A DNA stretch of 16,519 nt from Clostridiales bacterium (GTDB lineage Bacteria > Bacillota > Clostridia > Lachnospirales > WQUN01), in assembly GCA_031273705.1 (NCBI GenBank), contig JAISRJ010000184.1, positions 1-16,519 of the forward strand, written 5' to 3'. Within the stretch, counting starts at the first letter, position 1; the number at the start of each line of letters is the position of its first letter. Below, piece by piece: positions 6,571-13,748 of the stretch. Under the pieces are notes generated by a model. The model did not search any database and was not told where the DNA came from. It saw nothing but the letters and a program-made list of their open reading frames with translations. Both the position numbers and the translations under genes were made by a program.

Positions 6571-6813
6571 GTGTTTGATAAAAAAGATGTGGTTCATGTG
6601 AAAAAAGACATTGAGCGAAGGATTGGCAGCAAGGTTATCCTCGAAACTAATAAGGGACGTCATAAATCCGTTATTAACGAAGGGATCATTGCTAACGTAT
6701 ATCCTAGCATCTTTACTATTCAATTGTCAGATAACGACGGTGCGAAGCGCAAGCTTTCTTTCAGTTATACGGATGTACTTACCAATTCTGTGGAAATAAC
6801 TCTGGCGGAGTAA
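6571..6813 (+). CDS. veg: Veg family protein
   Basis: The 80-residue protein matches Veg, a small SH3-like-fold protein conserved in Firmicutes. Recognisable features are the N-terminal IERRIGSKVILETNKGRHK, the central GIIANVYPSIFTIQL and the C-terminal LSFSYTDVLTNSVEITL, which line up with Bacillus subtilis Veg. In B. subtilis Veg is linked to biofilm gene expression and to spore germination, with an unclear mechanism. GTG at 6571 is preferred because AGGTG of the ribosome site (6560-6564) lies six bases before it; an in-frame GTG at 6562 would overlap that site. Two back-to-back consensus promoters precede it, as is known for the strong veg promoter region of B. subtilis. There is no clear intrinsic terminator after it, so some transcripts may run into sipL. 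Confidence 0.9.
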   Translation: MFDKKDVVHVKKDIERRIGSKVILETNKGRHKSVINEGIIANVYPSIFTIQLSDNDGAKRKLSFSYTDVLTNSVEITLAE

Positions 6814-6832
6814 AGCGCGAAGCGCCGGGTTA

Positions 6833-6875
6833 AACAGGGGGAACGCCTGTTGAGCGTGTATTAATTTTTAATACA
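6833..6875 (+). other. Two small hairpins between veg and sipL
   Basis: AACAGG/CCTGTT (6833-6838 and 6846-6851) and TGTATTAA/TTAATACA (6857-6864 and 6868-6875) are perfect inverted repeats with short loops. Neither has a following T run. They may mark the veg mRNA 3' end or form part of the sipL leader. Confidence 0.5.
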
Positions 6876-6989
6876 TCCCAATGACAGGCATAATATTTAA
6901 GCCTTCTTAATATAATGTGAAAGGCGTGCTTTATAGTCATGGGCTATTGGCATAAGCCTGCGCGTTATTTTAAGGAGGCTTTCTTATTT

Positions 6990-8570
6990 ATGGAAAAATC
7001 ATCAGAAAAGCAACTTGTTAAAGAAAAAGTATATCTGGATCAAATTATTGATCGCGAATCCATGCAACTGTTGCTTGAGGGCGATATTATAGTGCCGGAT
7101 GTAAAACCGGATATGGCGCAAATAGTATCTACCGACGCGAAAGTAACGATTGATAGGGCTGAATCCTCCAGCGACAGAGTGAATTTTATCGGCAAGCTGG
7201 ATCTGATCGCGTTGTACATAGCAAAGGGCGCTGATAAACCCATTTATTCTTTAAGTATATCGACGCCTATAGATGATTTCATTAATCTTGACGGTGTTAC
7301 AAAGGATATGTGGGTAGATGTAAAGGCGGATTTAGCTAATGTTGATTATAAGATGCTTAACGATCGCAAAATAAATTATCGCGCGATTGTAAACGTCGCC
7401 GTAGGCGCGGAATATTCGGATGTTAAGGATATAGTTGTAAATATCGAGAATGTTCCGGAAAATCAACTGCTGAAAGCCAAGCTGAAAATGAGAAAAACTC
7501 TGGATAACAAACACGACCATTTTACTGTTAAAGACCAGATAACTTTGCCTTCCAGCAAGCCTAACATTCAAGAAATAATTCAGTGCGCGGTTCAGATTGC
7601 GAATAAAGATGTACGCATCGCCGCGGGGCGGGTTAATATCTCAGGAGAACTTCTGGTTTCTACCTTGTTTAAGGGTGACTCTGATGAAAACTTGGTTGAG
7701 TTTATAGAAAATGAAATTCCGTTTAACGGTTCCGTAGATGTCAGCGGCGCGCGTGATGATATGTACGCCGATGTCACATTAAATGTGCAGGATCAATATG
7801 TACAAGTGCGTCCCGACGCCGATGGCGAGGACAGGATTATTGATATAGAGGCTGTGGTCGGGGCGATATTAAAAGTTTATAGTTCCGACTCGATAGAAAT
7901 TCTGGCGGATGCTTACAGTACTGGCGAGAATCTGAACATAGAAAAAGAAAGTGTGACATATCCTACGCTGGTGTGCCGCAATCGCAATCAAACTACAATA
8001 AAGGAAATAATCCAACTGGATAACAACAGTCCGGATATTTTGCAGATATTTAGGGTTAAGGGCAATATTCAATTAGACGATGTGAAGATTATAGAGGATA
8101 AGACTATCGTCGAAGGTATTATAGAAGCTAACGTGTTATATTTAGCGGAAAGTGACGAGACTCCTCTATACAGTTTTCAGGCGGTTATTCCATATCGTCA
8201 GGTTATTGAGACTAAAGGCTCCACTTCGGATATGAAAGTTAATTTGGAGATTGGTATCGATCACATCGCATTTAACATGTTAAGCAGACGCGAAGTTGAA
8301 GCGCGCTTCCTGTTAAGCTTTAACACGCAGATTGTAGAAGAAAAGACCGTTGATATTATTAATGATATAGAGTTTAATGAATTGGATCCAAGCGTTATAG
8401 AAAATATGGCGAGTGTGACGGTTTATGTTGTGCAGCAAGGAGACAGTCTTTGGAAAATAGCTAAAAAATACAATACAAGTATCGATGAGTTATTATCTGT
8501 CAATGATATGGAAAATCCCGGTAAAATCAATGCCGGCCAAAAATTGCTTATATTAAAAAAAGCGGTTTAG
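6990..8570 (+). CDS. sipL: SipL-like spore morphogenesis protein (three SPOCS/DUF3794 repeats plus LysM)
   Basis: The 526-residue protein is close in length and layout to Clostridioides difficile SipL (SpoIVA-interacting protein L), which localises the coat protein SpoIVA to the forespore surface. Its start (KVYLDQIIDRESMQLLLEGDI, then VPDVKPDM) is typical of SipL. Three SPOCS (DUF3794) units can be traced by their recurring P-[DN]-[IM]-x-[EQ]-I motif: VKPDMAQIV, SKPNIQEII and NSPDILQIF. The last 50 residues form one LysM domain (VVQQGDSLWKIAKKYN through GQKLLIL), the part that binds SpoIVA in C. difficile. ATG 6990 is chosen over an in-frame ATG at 6939 because AAGGAGG lies at 6972-6978. The protein has no signal peptide, as expected for a mother-cell cytoplasmic protein. 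Family knowledge predicts mother-cell sigma-E expression; only a weak matching site is visible. Confidence 0.92.
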   Translation: MEKSSEKQLVKEKVYLDQIIDRESMQLLLEGDIIVPDVKPDMAQIVSTDAKVTIDRAESSSDRVNFIGKLDLIALYIAKGADKPIYSLSISTPIDDFINLDGVTKDMWVDVKADLANVDYKMLNDRKINYRAIVNVAVGAEYSDVKDIVVNIENVPENQLLKAKLKMRKTLDNKHDHFTVKDQITLPSSKPNIQEIIQCAVQIANKDVRIAAGRVNISGELLVSTLFKGDSDENLVEFIENEIPFNGSVDVSGARDDMYADVTLNVQDQYVQVRPDADGEDRIIDIEAVVGAILKVYSSDSIEILADAYSTGENLNIEKESVTYPTLVCRNRNQTTIKEIIQLDNNSPDILQIFRVKGNIQLDDVKIIEDKTIVEGIIEANVLYLAESDETPLYSFQAVIPYRQVIETKGSTSDMKVNLEIGIDHIAFNMLSRREVEARFLLSFNTQIVEEKTVDIINDIEFNELDPSVIENMASVTVYVVQQGDSLWKIAKKYNTSIDELLSVNDMENPGKINAGQKLLILKKAV

Positions 8571-8588
8571 GTTTAGATTTGGGGCAGC

Positions 8589-8617
8589 TTGCAGACGACG
8601 GGCAGCTATGTTATTAT
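8589..8617 (+). promoter_or_regulatory. Possible sigma-A promoter of the darA-yaaR operon
   Basis: TTGCAG (8589-8594) and TATTAT (8612-8617) are 17 bases apart, in the 107-base gap after sipL. A separate promoter is expected because sipL should be sporulation-specific while darA is vegetative. Confidence 0.45.
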
Positions 8618-8677
8618 ATTTGGGATAGTAATCCGGATTTAACCGGCTACCATACAGTCTACAAAGGAGGCTTAAAT

Positions 8678-9007
8678 GTGAAACTGGTCATGGCTATTAT
8701 TCATGACGAGGACGCGTTCCATATCATGGATTTGCTTAACGAAAAAGGATATTCGGTTACAAAACTGGCAAGTACGGGTGGCTTTTTACGTGCGGGCAAT
8801 ACGACCCTTATCTGCGGCGTGACTGAGGAGCGCATCCCCGAATTGGTGGAAATTATTGAGAAAAAGTGCAAGAGTCGCAAACAGATAACTTCTGTAAGCG
8901 CTACACATGTAAACGCTAACGAAAGTTATGTGCCTTATCCGGTTGAAGTTACGGTTGGCGGAGCGACTATTTTTGTCCTGAATGTGGAAGACTTTAAGAA
9001 GGTGTGA
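8678..9007 (+). CDS. darA: Cyclic-di-AMP receptor, PII-like (DarA/PstA)
   Basis: The 109-residue protein has the same length as B. subtilis DarA (YaaQ) and is readily aligned with it: MKLVMAIIHDEDA, then VTKLASTGGFLRAGNTTL and ESYVPYPVEVTVGGATIFVL. DarA is a trimeric PII-like protein that binds c-di-AMP between subunits; the conserved TGGFLRAGNTT loop and the VPYPVEVTVGG segment are family binding and core motifs. The downstream partner is unknown in most species. The GTG start at 8678 follows AAAGGAGG (8663-8670) by seven bases. An ATG two bases earlier is out of frame and hits TGA at once, and the open frame upstream to 8579 lacks a ribosome site. The gene opens the conserved darA-yaaR-holB-ricT order; tmk, which precedes darA in B. 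subtilis, is absent here. Confidence 0.95.
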   Translation: MKLVMAIIHDEDAFHIMDLLNEKGYSVTKLASTGGFLRAGNTTLICGVTEERIPELVEIIEKKCKSRKQITSVSATHVNANESYVPYPVEVTVGGATIFVLNVEDFKKV

Positions 9008-9046
9008 AGGTAAACCTTCTATAAGTTCTTTTTAAGGAGCATAGAT

Positions 9047-9487
9047 ATGTCTCTTCGTATAAACTCGGCGATTCCGCTTACTGTTCAGGGCATTCCTCGC
9101 TCTGGAGAACGGATAGACGAGGCTGATTTTAAGTTTACACTTAACAGACTGGATGATGAAGGTCTGGCGGATAGGCTTGACGGACTGATTAATGACATTA
9201 CCACGGCGGGCGATAAACTGGTGGAGCATCTGGATATTAGGGATATGCGTCATTACAGACATTTGGTTAAAGATTTCTTGAATGAGGTAGTGACGCATTC
9301 TCATGAGTTTTCGAGAGAGAATTTTTTGGACAGACGAGGAAGACATAGAGTTTATGGCATTGTACGTTTGGTAGATGAAAATCTTGATGAACTCGCGCAG
9401 CAGCTTATAAGTTCCGAAAAGGATCGCATTAGCGTGTTGGATAGAGTTGATGAGATTCGCGGGTTGTTGCTGGATATAATAGCGTAA
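9047..9487 (+). CDS. yaaR: YaaR family protein (DUF327)
   Basis: The 146-residue protein is identical in length to B. subtilis YaaR. It begins with a short loop region (SLRINSAIPLTVQGI) and continues as charged amphipathic helices; the segment HYRHLVKDFLNEVVTHSHE followed by RENFLDRRGRHRVYGIVRLVDENL is the DUF327 signature. The molecular function is not established. The conserved position between the c-di-AMP receptor and the DNA polymerase III clamp-loader gene suggests a housekeeping role, but this is only context. ATG 9047 follows AAGGAG (9034-9039) by seven bases, 39 bases after darA. An intrinsic-terminator-like hairpin lies 31 bases after the stop, just before holB, so part of the transcripts may end here. 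Confidence 0.9.
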   Translation: MSLRINSAIPLTVQGIPRSGERIDEADFKFTLNRLDDEGLADRLDGLINDITTAGDKLVEHLDIRDMRHYRHLVKDFLNEVVTHSHEFSRENFLDRRGRHRVYGIVRLVDENLDELAQQLISSEKDRISVLDRVDEIRGLLLDIIA

Positions 9488-9518
9488 GGCCGCTCGTCGG
9501 GCAGGGTGAAAGAACATG

Positions 9519-9544
9519 AAAAGCCCTCCGGTGGGCTTTTTTTT
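9519..9544 (+). terminator. Intrinsic terminator/attenuator directly before the holB ribosome site
   Basis: AAAAGCCC (9519-9526) pairs with GGGCTTTT (9533-9540) around TCCGGT, and the run continues to eight T (9537-9544). GGAGG of holB begins at the next base. The in-frame ATG at 9516 lies at the foot of this hairpin and is not a plausible start. Confidence 0.85.
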
Positions 9545-9554
9545 GGAGGTACAA

Positions 9555-10580
9555 ATGAGTAATTTTTCAGATATTATTGGGCATGAGGCGATTATCGCAA
9601 ACCTGCGAAAGGCCGTGCTGAATAATAGACTTTCACACGCTTATATTCTAGATGGAGCGGCGGGCATGGGAAAAAATATGATTGCCGGCGCTCTGGCTAA
9701 GACTGTACAATGTGAGAATAAAGTGAATTTGAAATATCCGGACGATCGTCCGGACAATCGTCCGGACAATTGTCCGGACGCGTGTGGAACGTGTGTTTCA
9801 TGCAGGGCGTTTGAGAGCGGAAACCATCCTGATATAATATATGTGACTACCACTAAAAAATCTATTGGCGTAGATGAAATTCGTGAACAGGTGACGCACG
9901 CCATGCTAACTCGCCCGTATAAATATAAATATAAGATTTTTATTATTGATAACGCTGATACAATGACTACTCAGGCCCAAAACGCGCTTCTTAAAACCAT
10001 TGAGGAACCCGCGGAGTATGGATTATTTTTACTGCTGTCTGAAAACTTAAGCGTGTTCTTACCGACTGTGTTATCACGTTGTGTTTCATTTAGACTTAGA
10101 CCGTTGCCGTCTGAACTGGTGAAGAGCTATTTAGTAGAAAATGGTACGGACAGAGAATTAGCGGGATTTTACACGGCTTTTTCGCAGGGTAATATCGGAA
10201 GAGCGGCAAAATTAGCTTCATCAGAATCCTTTTATGCTATGCGGGACACCGTAGTTTCACTCGCGCAAGCAATCAGAAGGCTGGATATGCCTGAAACCTT
10301 CTCTCGCTTCTCTGTTTTGGAGCCATATAAAGATAATATTCAAGAACTGTTGGATTTATTTCTGTTATGGTATAGAGATGTGATATTATATAAAGAGACA
10401 AGCGCGGCTCGGTTAATAATTCAAACGGACAAAGCTGACGAAATCTACGCGGAAGCCCAGGCTACGCCTATGGGTTCGCTTTATAATAAATTTGACGCGA
10501 TTTGGCAGGCAAAACGTAATTTGAAATCTAACGCTAATTTCCAGCTTACATTGGAGATGATGTTGCTTGAGCTAAGGTGA
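9555..10580 (+). CDS. holB: DNA polymerase III delta' subunit (clamp loader)
   Basis: The 341-residue protein is the delta' subunit of the clamp-loader complex, which opens and loads the sliding clamp at primed DNA. From the N-terminus: FSDIIGHEAIIANLRKAV, a P-loop GAAGMGKN (34-41), a cysteine-rich zinc module (Cys53, 73, 77, 80, 83), the conserved FESGNHPDI, the Walker B-like IFIIDNADTMTTQAQNALL, KTIEEPAE and the SRC motif (174-176), then the three-helix collar region. The P-loop has Asn where ATPases have Thr/Ser, consistent with delta' being a poor or non-ATPase. Between the first zinc Cys and the CGTCVSC cluster lies a PDxx repeat encoded by four 12-bp units. ATG 9555 follows GGAGG (9545-9549) by five bases. 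Its neighbours yaaR and ricT match the standard Firmicute order. Confidence 0.95.
   Translation: MSNFSDIIGHEAIIANLRKAVLNNRLSHAYILDGAAGMGKNMIAGALAKTVQCENKVNLKYPDDRPDNRPDNCPDACGTCVSCRAFESGNHPDIIYVTTTKKSIGVDEIREQVTHAMLTRPYKYKYKIFIIDNADTMTTQAQNALLKTIEEPAEYGLFLLLSENLSVFLPTVLSRCVSFRLRPLPSELVKSYLVENGTDRELAGFYTAFSQGNIGRAAKLASSESFYAMRDTVVSLAQAIRRLDMPETFSRFSVLEPYKDNIQELLDLFLLWYRDVILYKETSAARLIIQTDKADEIYAEAQATPMGSLYNKFDAIWQAKRNLKSNANFQLTLEMMLLELR
9737..9784 (+). repeat. Four 12-bp tandem repeats inside holB
   Basis: Units begin at 9737, 9749, 9761 and 9773, each starting TCCGGAC and differing only in the last five bases. They encode P-D-D-R, P-D-N-R, P-D-N-C and P-D-A-C (residues 62-77). The last unit supplies a zinc-module cysteine and the third adds an extra one. 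Each unit contains the palindrome TCCGGA. Confidence 0.92.
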
Positions 10581-10624
10581 AACCCCATTCTTTAACGCCG
10601 GGGATGTAATAATACGGAGGATCT

Positions 10625-11461
10625 ATGATAGATATAATTGGTGTGCGCTTTAAAAAAGTAGGAAAAATATATTTTTTTGATCCAGGAGAATTGGAAATTA
10701 AGCGCGGTGAGCCGGTAATTGTCGAAACCGCGCGAGGCGTGGAGTATGGACTTTGCGAGATAGCCCGCAGACCGGAGAGCGAAGAAAAGGTGATTCAACC
10801 TTTAAAAAGGGTTATTAGAGTTGCGACCGATGAGGACGCGATTCAGTTAGAACAGAACAAGCAAAGGGAAGAAGAAGCTTTTGACATTTGCTTACTAAAG
10901 ATAAAAGAACATGAATTGGATATGAAATTGATCGAAGTAGAGTTGACTTTCGATCAGAACAAAATTATTTTCTATTTTACATCCGATGGCAGGGTGGATT
11001 TTAGAGAATTAGTAAAAGAGTTGGCGGCTATTTTTCGTATTAGGATAGAATTGCGTCAGATTGGGGTGCGGGACGAGGCTAAACTGCTTAACGGAATCGG
11101 AATTTGCGGGCGGACTCTTTGCTGCGCGACGTTTTTGGGCGATTTTCAGCCGGTATCGATAAAGATGGCGAAAGAACAAAGCCTTTCTCTTAACCCAACA
11201 AAGATTTCCGGTATCTGCGGTCGATTGATGTGCTGCTTGAAGTACGAGGAGGAAGTTTACGAATTTCTTAATCACGGGCTGCCCTGCGAGGGAGATATTG
11301 TTGGGACCCCGGACGGAGATGGTGAAATATTGTCCGTTAATGTGTTAAGGCAAATTATAAAAGCCGCCGTGCGCAAAAAAAACAGTGACGAGCCGGTTGT
11401 TGGGTTTTATGCTTTACAAGAAGTAAAGGTGCTTTCAAAAGGCAAACGTTTGGAAACTTAA
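10625..11461 (+). CDS. ricT: RicT/YaaT, PSP1-domain regulatory iron-sulfur protein
   Basis: The 278-residue protein carries the PSP1 domain in its C-terminal half and aligns with B. subtilis RicT (YaaT). The start MIDIIGVRFKKVGKIYFFDPG and the segment VRDEAKLLNGIGICGRTLCC are typical. Cysteines 161, 166, 167, 198, 203 and 204 occur in two CGRxxCC motifs; in B. subtilis, cysteines of RicT help hold [4Fe-4S] clusters in the complex with RicA (YmcA) and RicF (YlbF). That complex assists RNase Y in mRNA processing and affects sporulation, competence and biofilm. ATG 10625 lies four bases after GGAGG (10616-10620), 44 bases after holB. The stop overlaps the first base of a strong bidirectional terminator. 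The partners are not in this window. Confidence 0.93.
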   Translation: MIDIIGVRFKKVGKIYFFDPGELEIKRGEPVIVETARGVEYGLCEIARRPESEEKVIQPLKRVIRVATDEDAIQLEQNKQREEEAFDICLLKIKEHELDMKLIEVELTFDQNKIIFYFTSDGRVDFRELVKELAAIFRIRIELRQIGVRDEAKLLNGIGICGRTLCCATFLGDFQPVSIKMAKEQSLSLNPTKISGICGRLMCCLKYEEEVYEFLNHGLPCEGDIVGTPDGDGEILSVNVLRQIIKAAVRKKNSDEPVVGFYALQEVKVLSKGKRLET

Positions 11462-11492
11462 AAACTTCCCCTCATTAGTAGGGGAAGTTTTT
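11461..11492. terminator. Bidirectional terminator between ricT and the NlpC/P60 gene
   Basis: AAAACTTCCCCT (11461-11472) pairs over 12 bp with AGGGGAAGTTTT (11480-11491) around a seven-base loop. T runs lie on both strands, serving the two convergent genes. Confidence 0.92.
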
Positions 11493-11495
11493 AGG

Positions 11496-12554
11496 TTAGA
11501 TAACTCTGGAAGCTGTTACATATGTACGTACATAATAATCCTCTGAGAGACTGGAGATAGTAACGCCCCATGTACGCCGAGAGCTTGATGAATGTATAAA
11601 CTGCCCATTTCCTATGTAAATACCGACATGCGATATAGAGCCGTTATTTTTGCCGTTGGTATCAAAGAACAATAGATCGCCTTTTTTTAAATTGTCCTTT
11701 TTAACGCGCGAACCGTTGCTGACCATACTGGAGGACGAGCGATTTAAATTTACCCCAAAATGTTTGTATATCGAATAGACAAAACCTGAGCAATCGACGC
11801 CTTTGGATAGACTGGTACCCGCCCATTTATATGGGGTGCCCAAAAATTGCTTGCTGTATGAAATGACTTCATCGGCAATACCCGAACCGGAAGAGCCGCC
11901 GGACTCTTGTTGAGGGGCTTTGCCCTGGCGCAACTCTACATAAGCCGTTCTCATGAAGCCAACCGTACCTTCGTACTGAACCTTTGTCCAGATGTCCCAT
12001 GAATCGATAACATCAACTGCCGCACCGTCTGGCAAAGCTAAAAAAATCTCGGAATCCTCACTGGGATCTCGGCGCAAGTTTAAACCGTCACTGGATTTTA
12101 CAACGGCGTAACGCTCTTTAGGGGCGGATATTTCTTCAATATCAGATTCATCAATTGTAGTAATCTCCTCTAAAGGAGCGGTAACTTCCATATCTTGAAT
12201 ATCCAAATATTGAGTTTTTATGTACAGCTTTTCAAAGTCGCCATATGTAATCTCAAAAAAGTCTCCGTCCAGTGAAGTGATTGTGACTGAATCACCGGCA
12301 TTGGCACTTTTTATAACAGCGGCGTCCGAAGAAGCCGAGGTATATATATTTACTTGATCGGTATTGACCACAGCGGTCTGGGCGAAAACATTAACAGCCG
12401 CGCAGGATGTAAAGACCGTGCCTATAACCAAGGTTCTGCCGACAGATTTTAAGGTTATGGTTTTGGCGGCTTTGGATTTATCACTTTCTTTTATCTTGCG
12501 GATAAGGGCGTCATAGTTAAGATTAGAACCCAATGTATAATCATTGCTTTTCAT
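11496..12554 (-). CDS. Secreted NlpC/P60 peptidoglycan hydrolase with two SH3 domains
   Basis: The 352-residue protein is an exported cell-wall endopeptidase. It has a long N-terminal region of about 39 residues before a hydrophobic stretch (TLVIGTVFTSCAAVNVFA, 41-58) with a likely cleavage site VFA-Q; two bacterial SH3 domains (about 60-118 and 148-208, the latter with SSDGLNLRRDPSEDSEI); a Gln/Ser/Gly linker; and a C-terminal NlpC/P60 domain. Catalytic residues are Cys255 in DCSGFVYSIY, His309 in ISHVGIYIG and a third polar residue near His321. Such enzymes usually cut the D-iGlu to diamino-acid bond in peptide stems. The ATG at 12554 follows GGAGG (12564-12560) by five bases; longer starts would cover that site. 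It is driven by its own consensus promoter and converges on ricT. The long n-region is unusual; its first 39 residues may keep a cytosolic function or delay export. Confidence 0.92.
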   Translation of the reverse strand: MKSNDYTLGSNLNYDALIRKIKESDKSKAAKTITLKSVGRTLVIGTVFTSCAAVNVFAQTAVVNTDQVNIYTSASSDAAVIKSANAGDSVTITSLDGDFFEITYGDFEKLYIKTQYLDIQDMEVTAPLEEITTIDESDIEEISAPKERYAVVKSSDGLNLRRDPSEDSEIFLALPDGAAVDVIDSWDIWTKVQYEGTVGFMRTAYVELRQGKAPQQESGGSSGSGIADEVISYSKQFLGTPYKWAGTSLSKGVDCSGFVYSIYKHFGVNLNRSSSSMVSNGSRVKKDNLKKGDLLFFDTNGKNNGSISHVGIYIGNGQFIHSSSSRRTWGVTISSLSEDYYVRTYVTASRVI

Positions 12555-12572
12555 AAGTACCTCCAAGGAAAA

Positions 12573-12590
12573 AATATTTACGCAAATATT
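12573..12590 (-). promoter_or_regulatory. Inverted repeat in the 5' leader of the NlpC/P60 gene
   Basis: AATATTT and AAATATT flank ACGC, forming a perfect 7-bp inverted repeat between the promoter and the ribosome site. It may be a weak RNA hairpin or an operator; AT-rich chance is also possible. Confidence 0.4.
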
Positions 12591-12609
12591 ACGTTAAATT
12601 AATAAATGG

Positions 12610-12638
12610 ATTATACATTCATTTCATTTATATGTCAA
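12610..12638 (-). promoter_or_regulatory. Consensus sigma-A promoter of the NlpC/P60 gene
   Basis: Read on the minus strand, TTGACA (12638-12633) and TATAAT (12615-12610) match consensus at every position with a 17-base spacer. The leader would be about 50 bases. Confidence 0.9.
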
Positions 12639-12925
12639 CTACTTTGCAAAAAAAAATAAAATTTTTCCAAAAAATTTTTTTTCTCCCTGATAGGAACAAA
12701 AAAAGCCAGTTATTTCGGGATTTTAATAATTAGAAATATTTGGCTAACCATTTTTTTATTGTCGAATTATTAAAATATTATTAACGGATCTAAAATCTTC
12801 GAGCATACTGTAACTGAAATTTGTAAAATGCTAAAGCTTTCTTGCTATAAATTCTGGCTTTCAACGAATACTAAATAAGCACATTCTCATTAATATATAC
12901 GCCTTAAATTAGGAGGGCTTATTTT
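12639..12925. other. AT-rich intergenic region between divergent cell-wall genes
   Basis: No ORF with a ribosome site is seen. The stretch has long A and T runs (12645-12682), one terminator-like hairpin (separate entry) and no clear promoter for the VanW gene; a TATAAA at about 12846 lacks a well-spaced -35. AGGAGG at 12911-12916 is the ribosome site of the VanW gene. Confidence 0.6.
12708..12745 (-). terminator. Terminator-like hairpin in the divergent intergenic region
   Basis: On the minus strand AGCCA (12745-12741) pairs with TGGCT (12718-12714), an inner TATTTC/GAAATA helix adds six pairs, and seven T follow at once. The + strand version has its T run five bases later. No minus-strand gene lies directly upstream, so what it would terminate is unclear. 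Confidence 0.5.
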
Positions 12926-13705
12926 ATGATAGACAGAGGCAGAAAAGCCCGAATGGCGCTTGCAATAGTCGCGGCTATCGCGGTCGGCTTCGTAGCGGCA
13001 AATATTATAGTACACGGCATAGAATATGTTATCGCGGCGGATATACATCCCACAATAATCGATCCGACAAAGGTTTCAAATAACGCGCCATATATACGTT
13101 CCACACCGGATGATCCTGATATAACGCCAAAGATAGCTCCTCATACCGAGATAACGCCCGGCAGTAACGCTCCCGGTTTGAATGCGCCGTCGAGCGCGGA
13201 CGCCGCGCGGCCCGATACGCCGTCGGCCAACGCTCCGTCGGTCAATCGTCCGCCGGCGACGAAGATCTTGGGTGAATACAGCACGGAGTTTTCTTCGGGA
13301 CCGAAATCACGCAATTTAAATATAAAATTGGCGGCTCAAGCTATTGATAATACCATAGTCATGCCTGGTGAAACTTTCTCATATAATGACACTGTTGGCC
13401 CTACAAATAAAGAAAACGGCTACCAACGCGCGCAAATTTTTGTGCGCGGCACTAAATCTTACGGATACGGCGGCGGCGTTTGCCAGGTTTCCAGTACGCT
13501 GTACAATGCTGTGGACGAAGCCGGTCTGAAAGTTGTCGAGAGGCACAATCACTCCTTACCGGTATCATATGTTCCAAAAGGTAAAGACGCCGCGACTTCG
13601 TACGGCTCTATCGACTTTCAATTTACTAATACCCTGTCATATCCAGTCGAGATAAATGCCAGCGTAAGTGATAATTCTATATTGGTGCAAATAGTTTCGT
13701 CATAA
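12926..13705 (+). CDS. Membrane-anchored VanW-domain protein
   Basis: The 259-residue protein has an N-terminal membrane segment (about 9-38) after a basic start (MIDRGRKARM), a Pro/Ala/Asn-rich extracellular linker (about 41-111) with recurring NAPS/NAPG units, and a VanW domain (about 114-245). Domain motifs are LGEYSTEF, MPGETFSYND, VGPTNKENGY, GGGVCQVSSTLYNA (182-195), ERHNHS and GKDAATSYGSIDFQF, all strongly conserved in the family. VanW was named from vanB-type vancomycin resistance clusters but its biochemical role is unknown; stand-alone members are common in Clostridia and do not imply resistance. The usual N-terminal peptidoglycan-binding-like (PG_binding_4) domains are missing; only the linker is present. 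ATG 12926 follows AGGAGG by nine bases. The divergent neighbour is a cell-wall hydrolase, consistent with an envelope role. Confidence 0.9.
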   Translation: MIDRGRKARMALAIVAAIAVGFVAANIIVHGIEYVIAADIHPTIIDPTKVSNNAPYIRSTPDDPDITPKIAPHTEITPGSNAPGLNAPSSADAARPDTPSANAPSVNRPPATKILGEYSTEFSSGPKSRNLNIKLAAQAIDNTIVMPGETFSYNDTVGPTNKENGYQRAQIFVRGTKSYGYGGGVCQVSSTLYNAVDEAGLKVVERHNHSLPVSYVPKGKDAATSYGSIDFQFTNTLSYPVEINASVSDNSILVQIVSS

Positions 13706-13707
13706 AA

Positions 13708-13732
13708 GAAAGGGGCTGTCGCCGTCGCGAAA
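13708..13732 (+). repeat. Imperfect copy of the following terminator's 5' arm
   Basis: GAAAGGGGCTGT and GCGAAA here match the ascending arm of the next terminator (13748-13765) apart from a short insertion. This copy has no own descending arm but could compete for pairing with the shared one. Confidence 0.6.
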
Positions 13733-13748
13733 GTCCTGGTAAAAAAAG

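Noticed and set aside
6939..6989. sipL start at ATG 6939
   Set aside because: AAGGAGG lies between it and the ATG at 6990, where the typical SipL N-terminus begins.
8579..8677. N-terminal extension of darA to a TTG at 8579
   Set aside because: The true GTG at 8678 has a perfect AAAGGAGG and gives exactly the family length of 109 residues.
9032..9517. 161-codon open frame on the minus strand opposite yaaR
   Set aside because: It covers yaaR almost exactly, has no ribosome site, and yaaR is a recognised family with matching length; this is a shadow frame.
9516..9554. holB start at ATG 9516
   Set aside because: It would translate through a terminator hairpin and the GGAGG site; ATG 9555 fits the family start.
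9737..9784. CRISPR-like short repeats
   Set aside because: The units are 12 bp without spacers, in frame inside holB, so this is a coding tandem repeat.
12926..13705. VanW domain as a vancomycin-resistance gene
   Set aside because: No vanA/vanB ligase, vanH, vanX or two-component genes are present; lone VanW-domain proteins are common in Clostridia.
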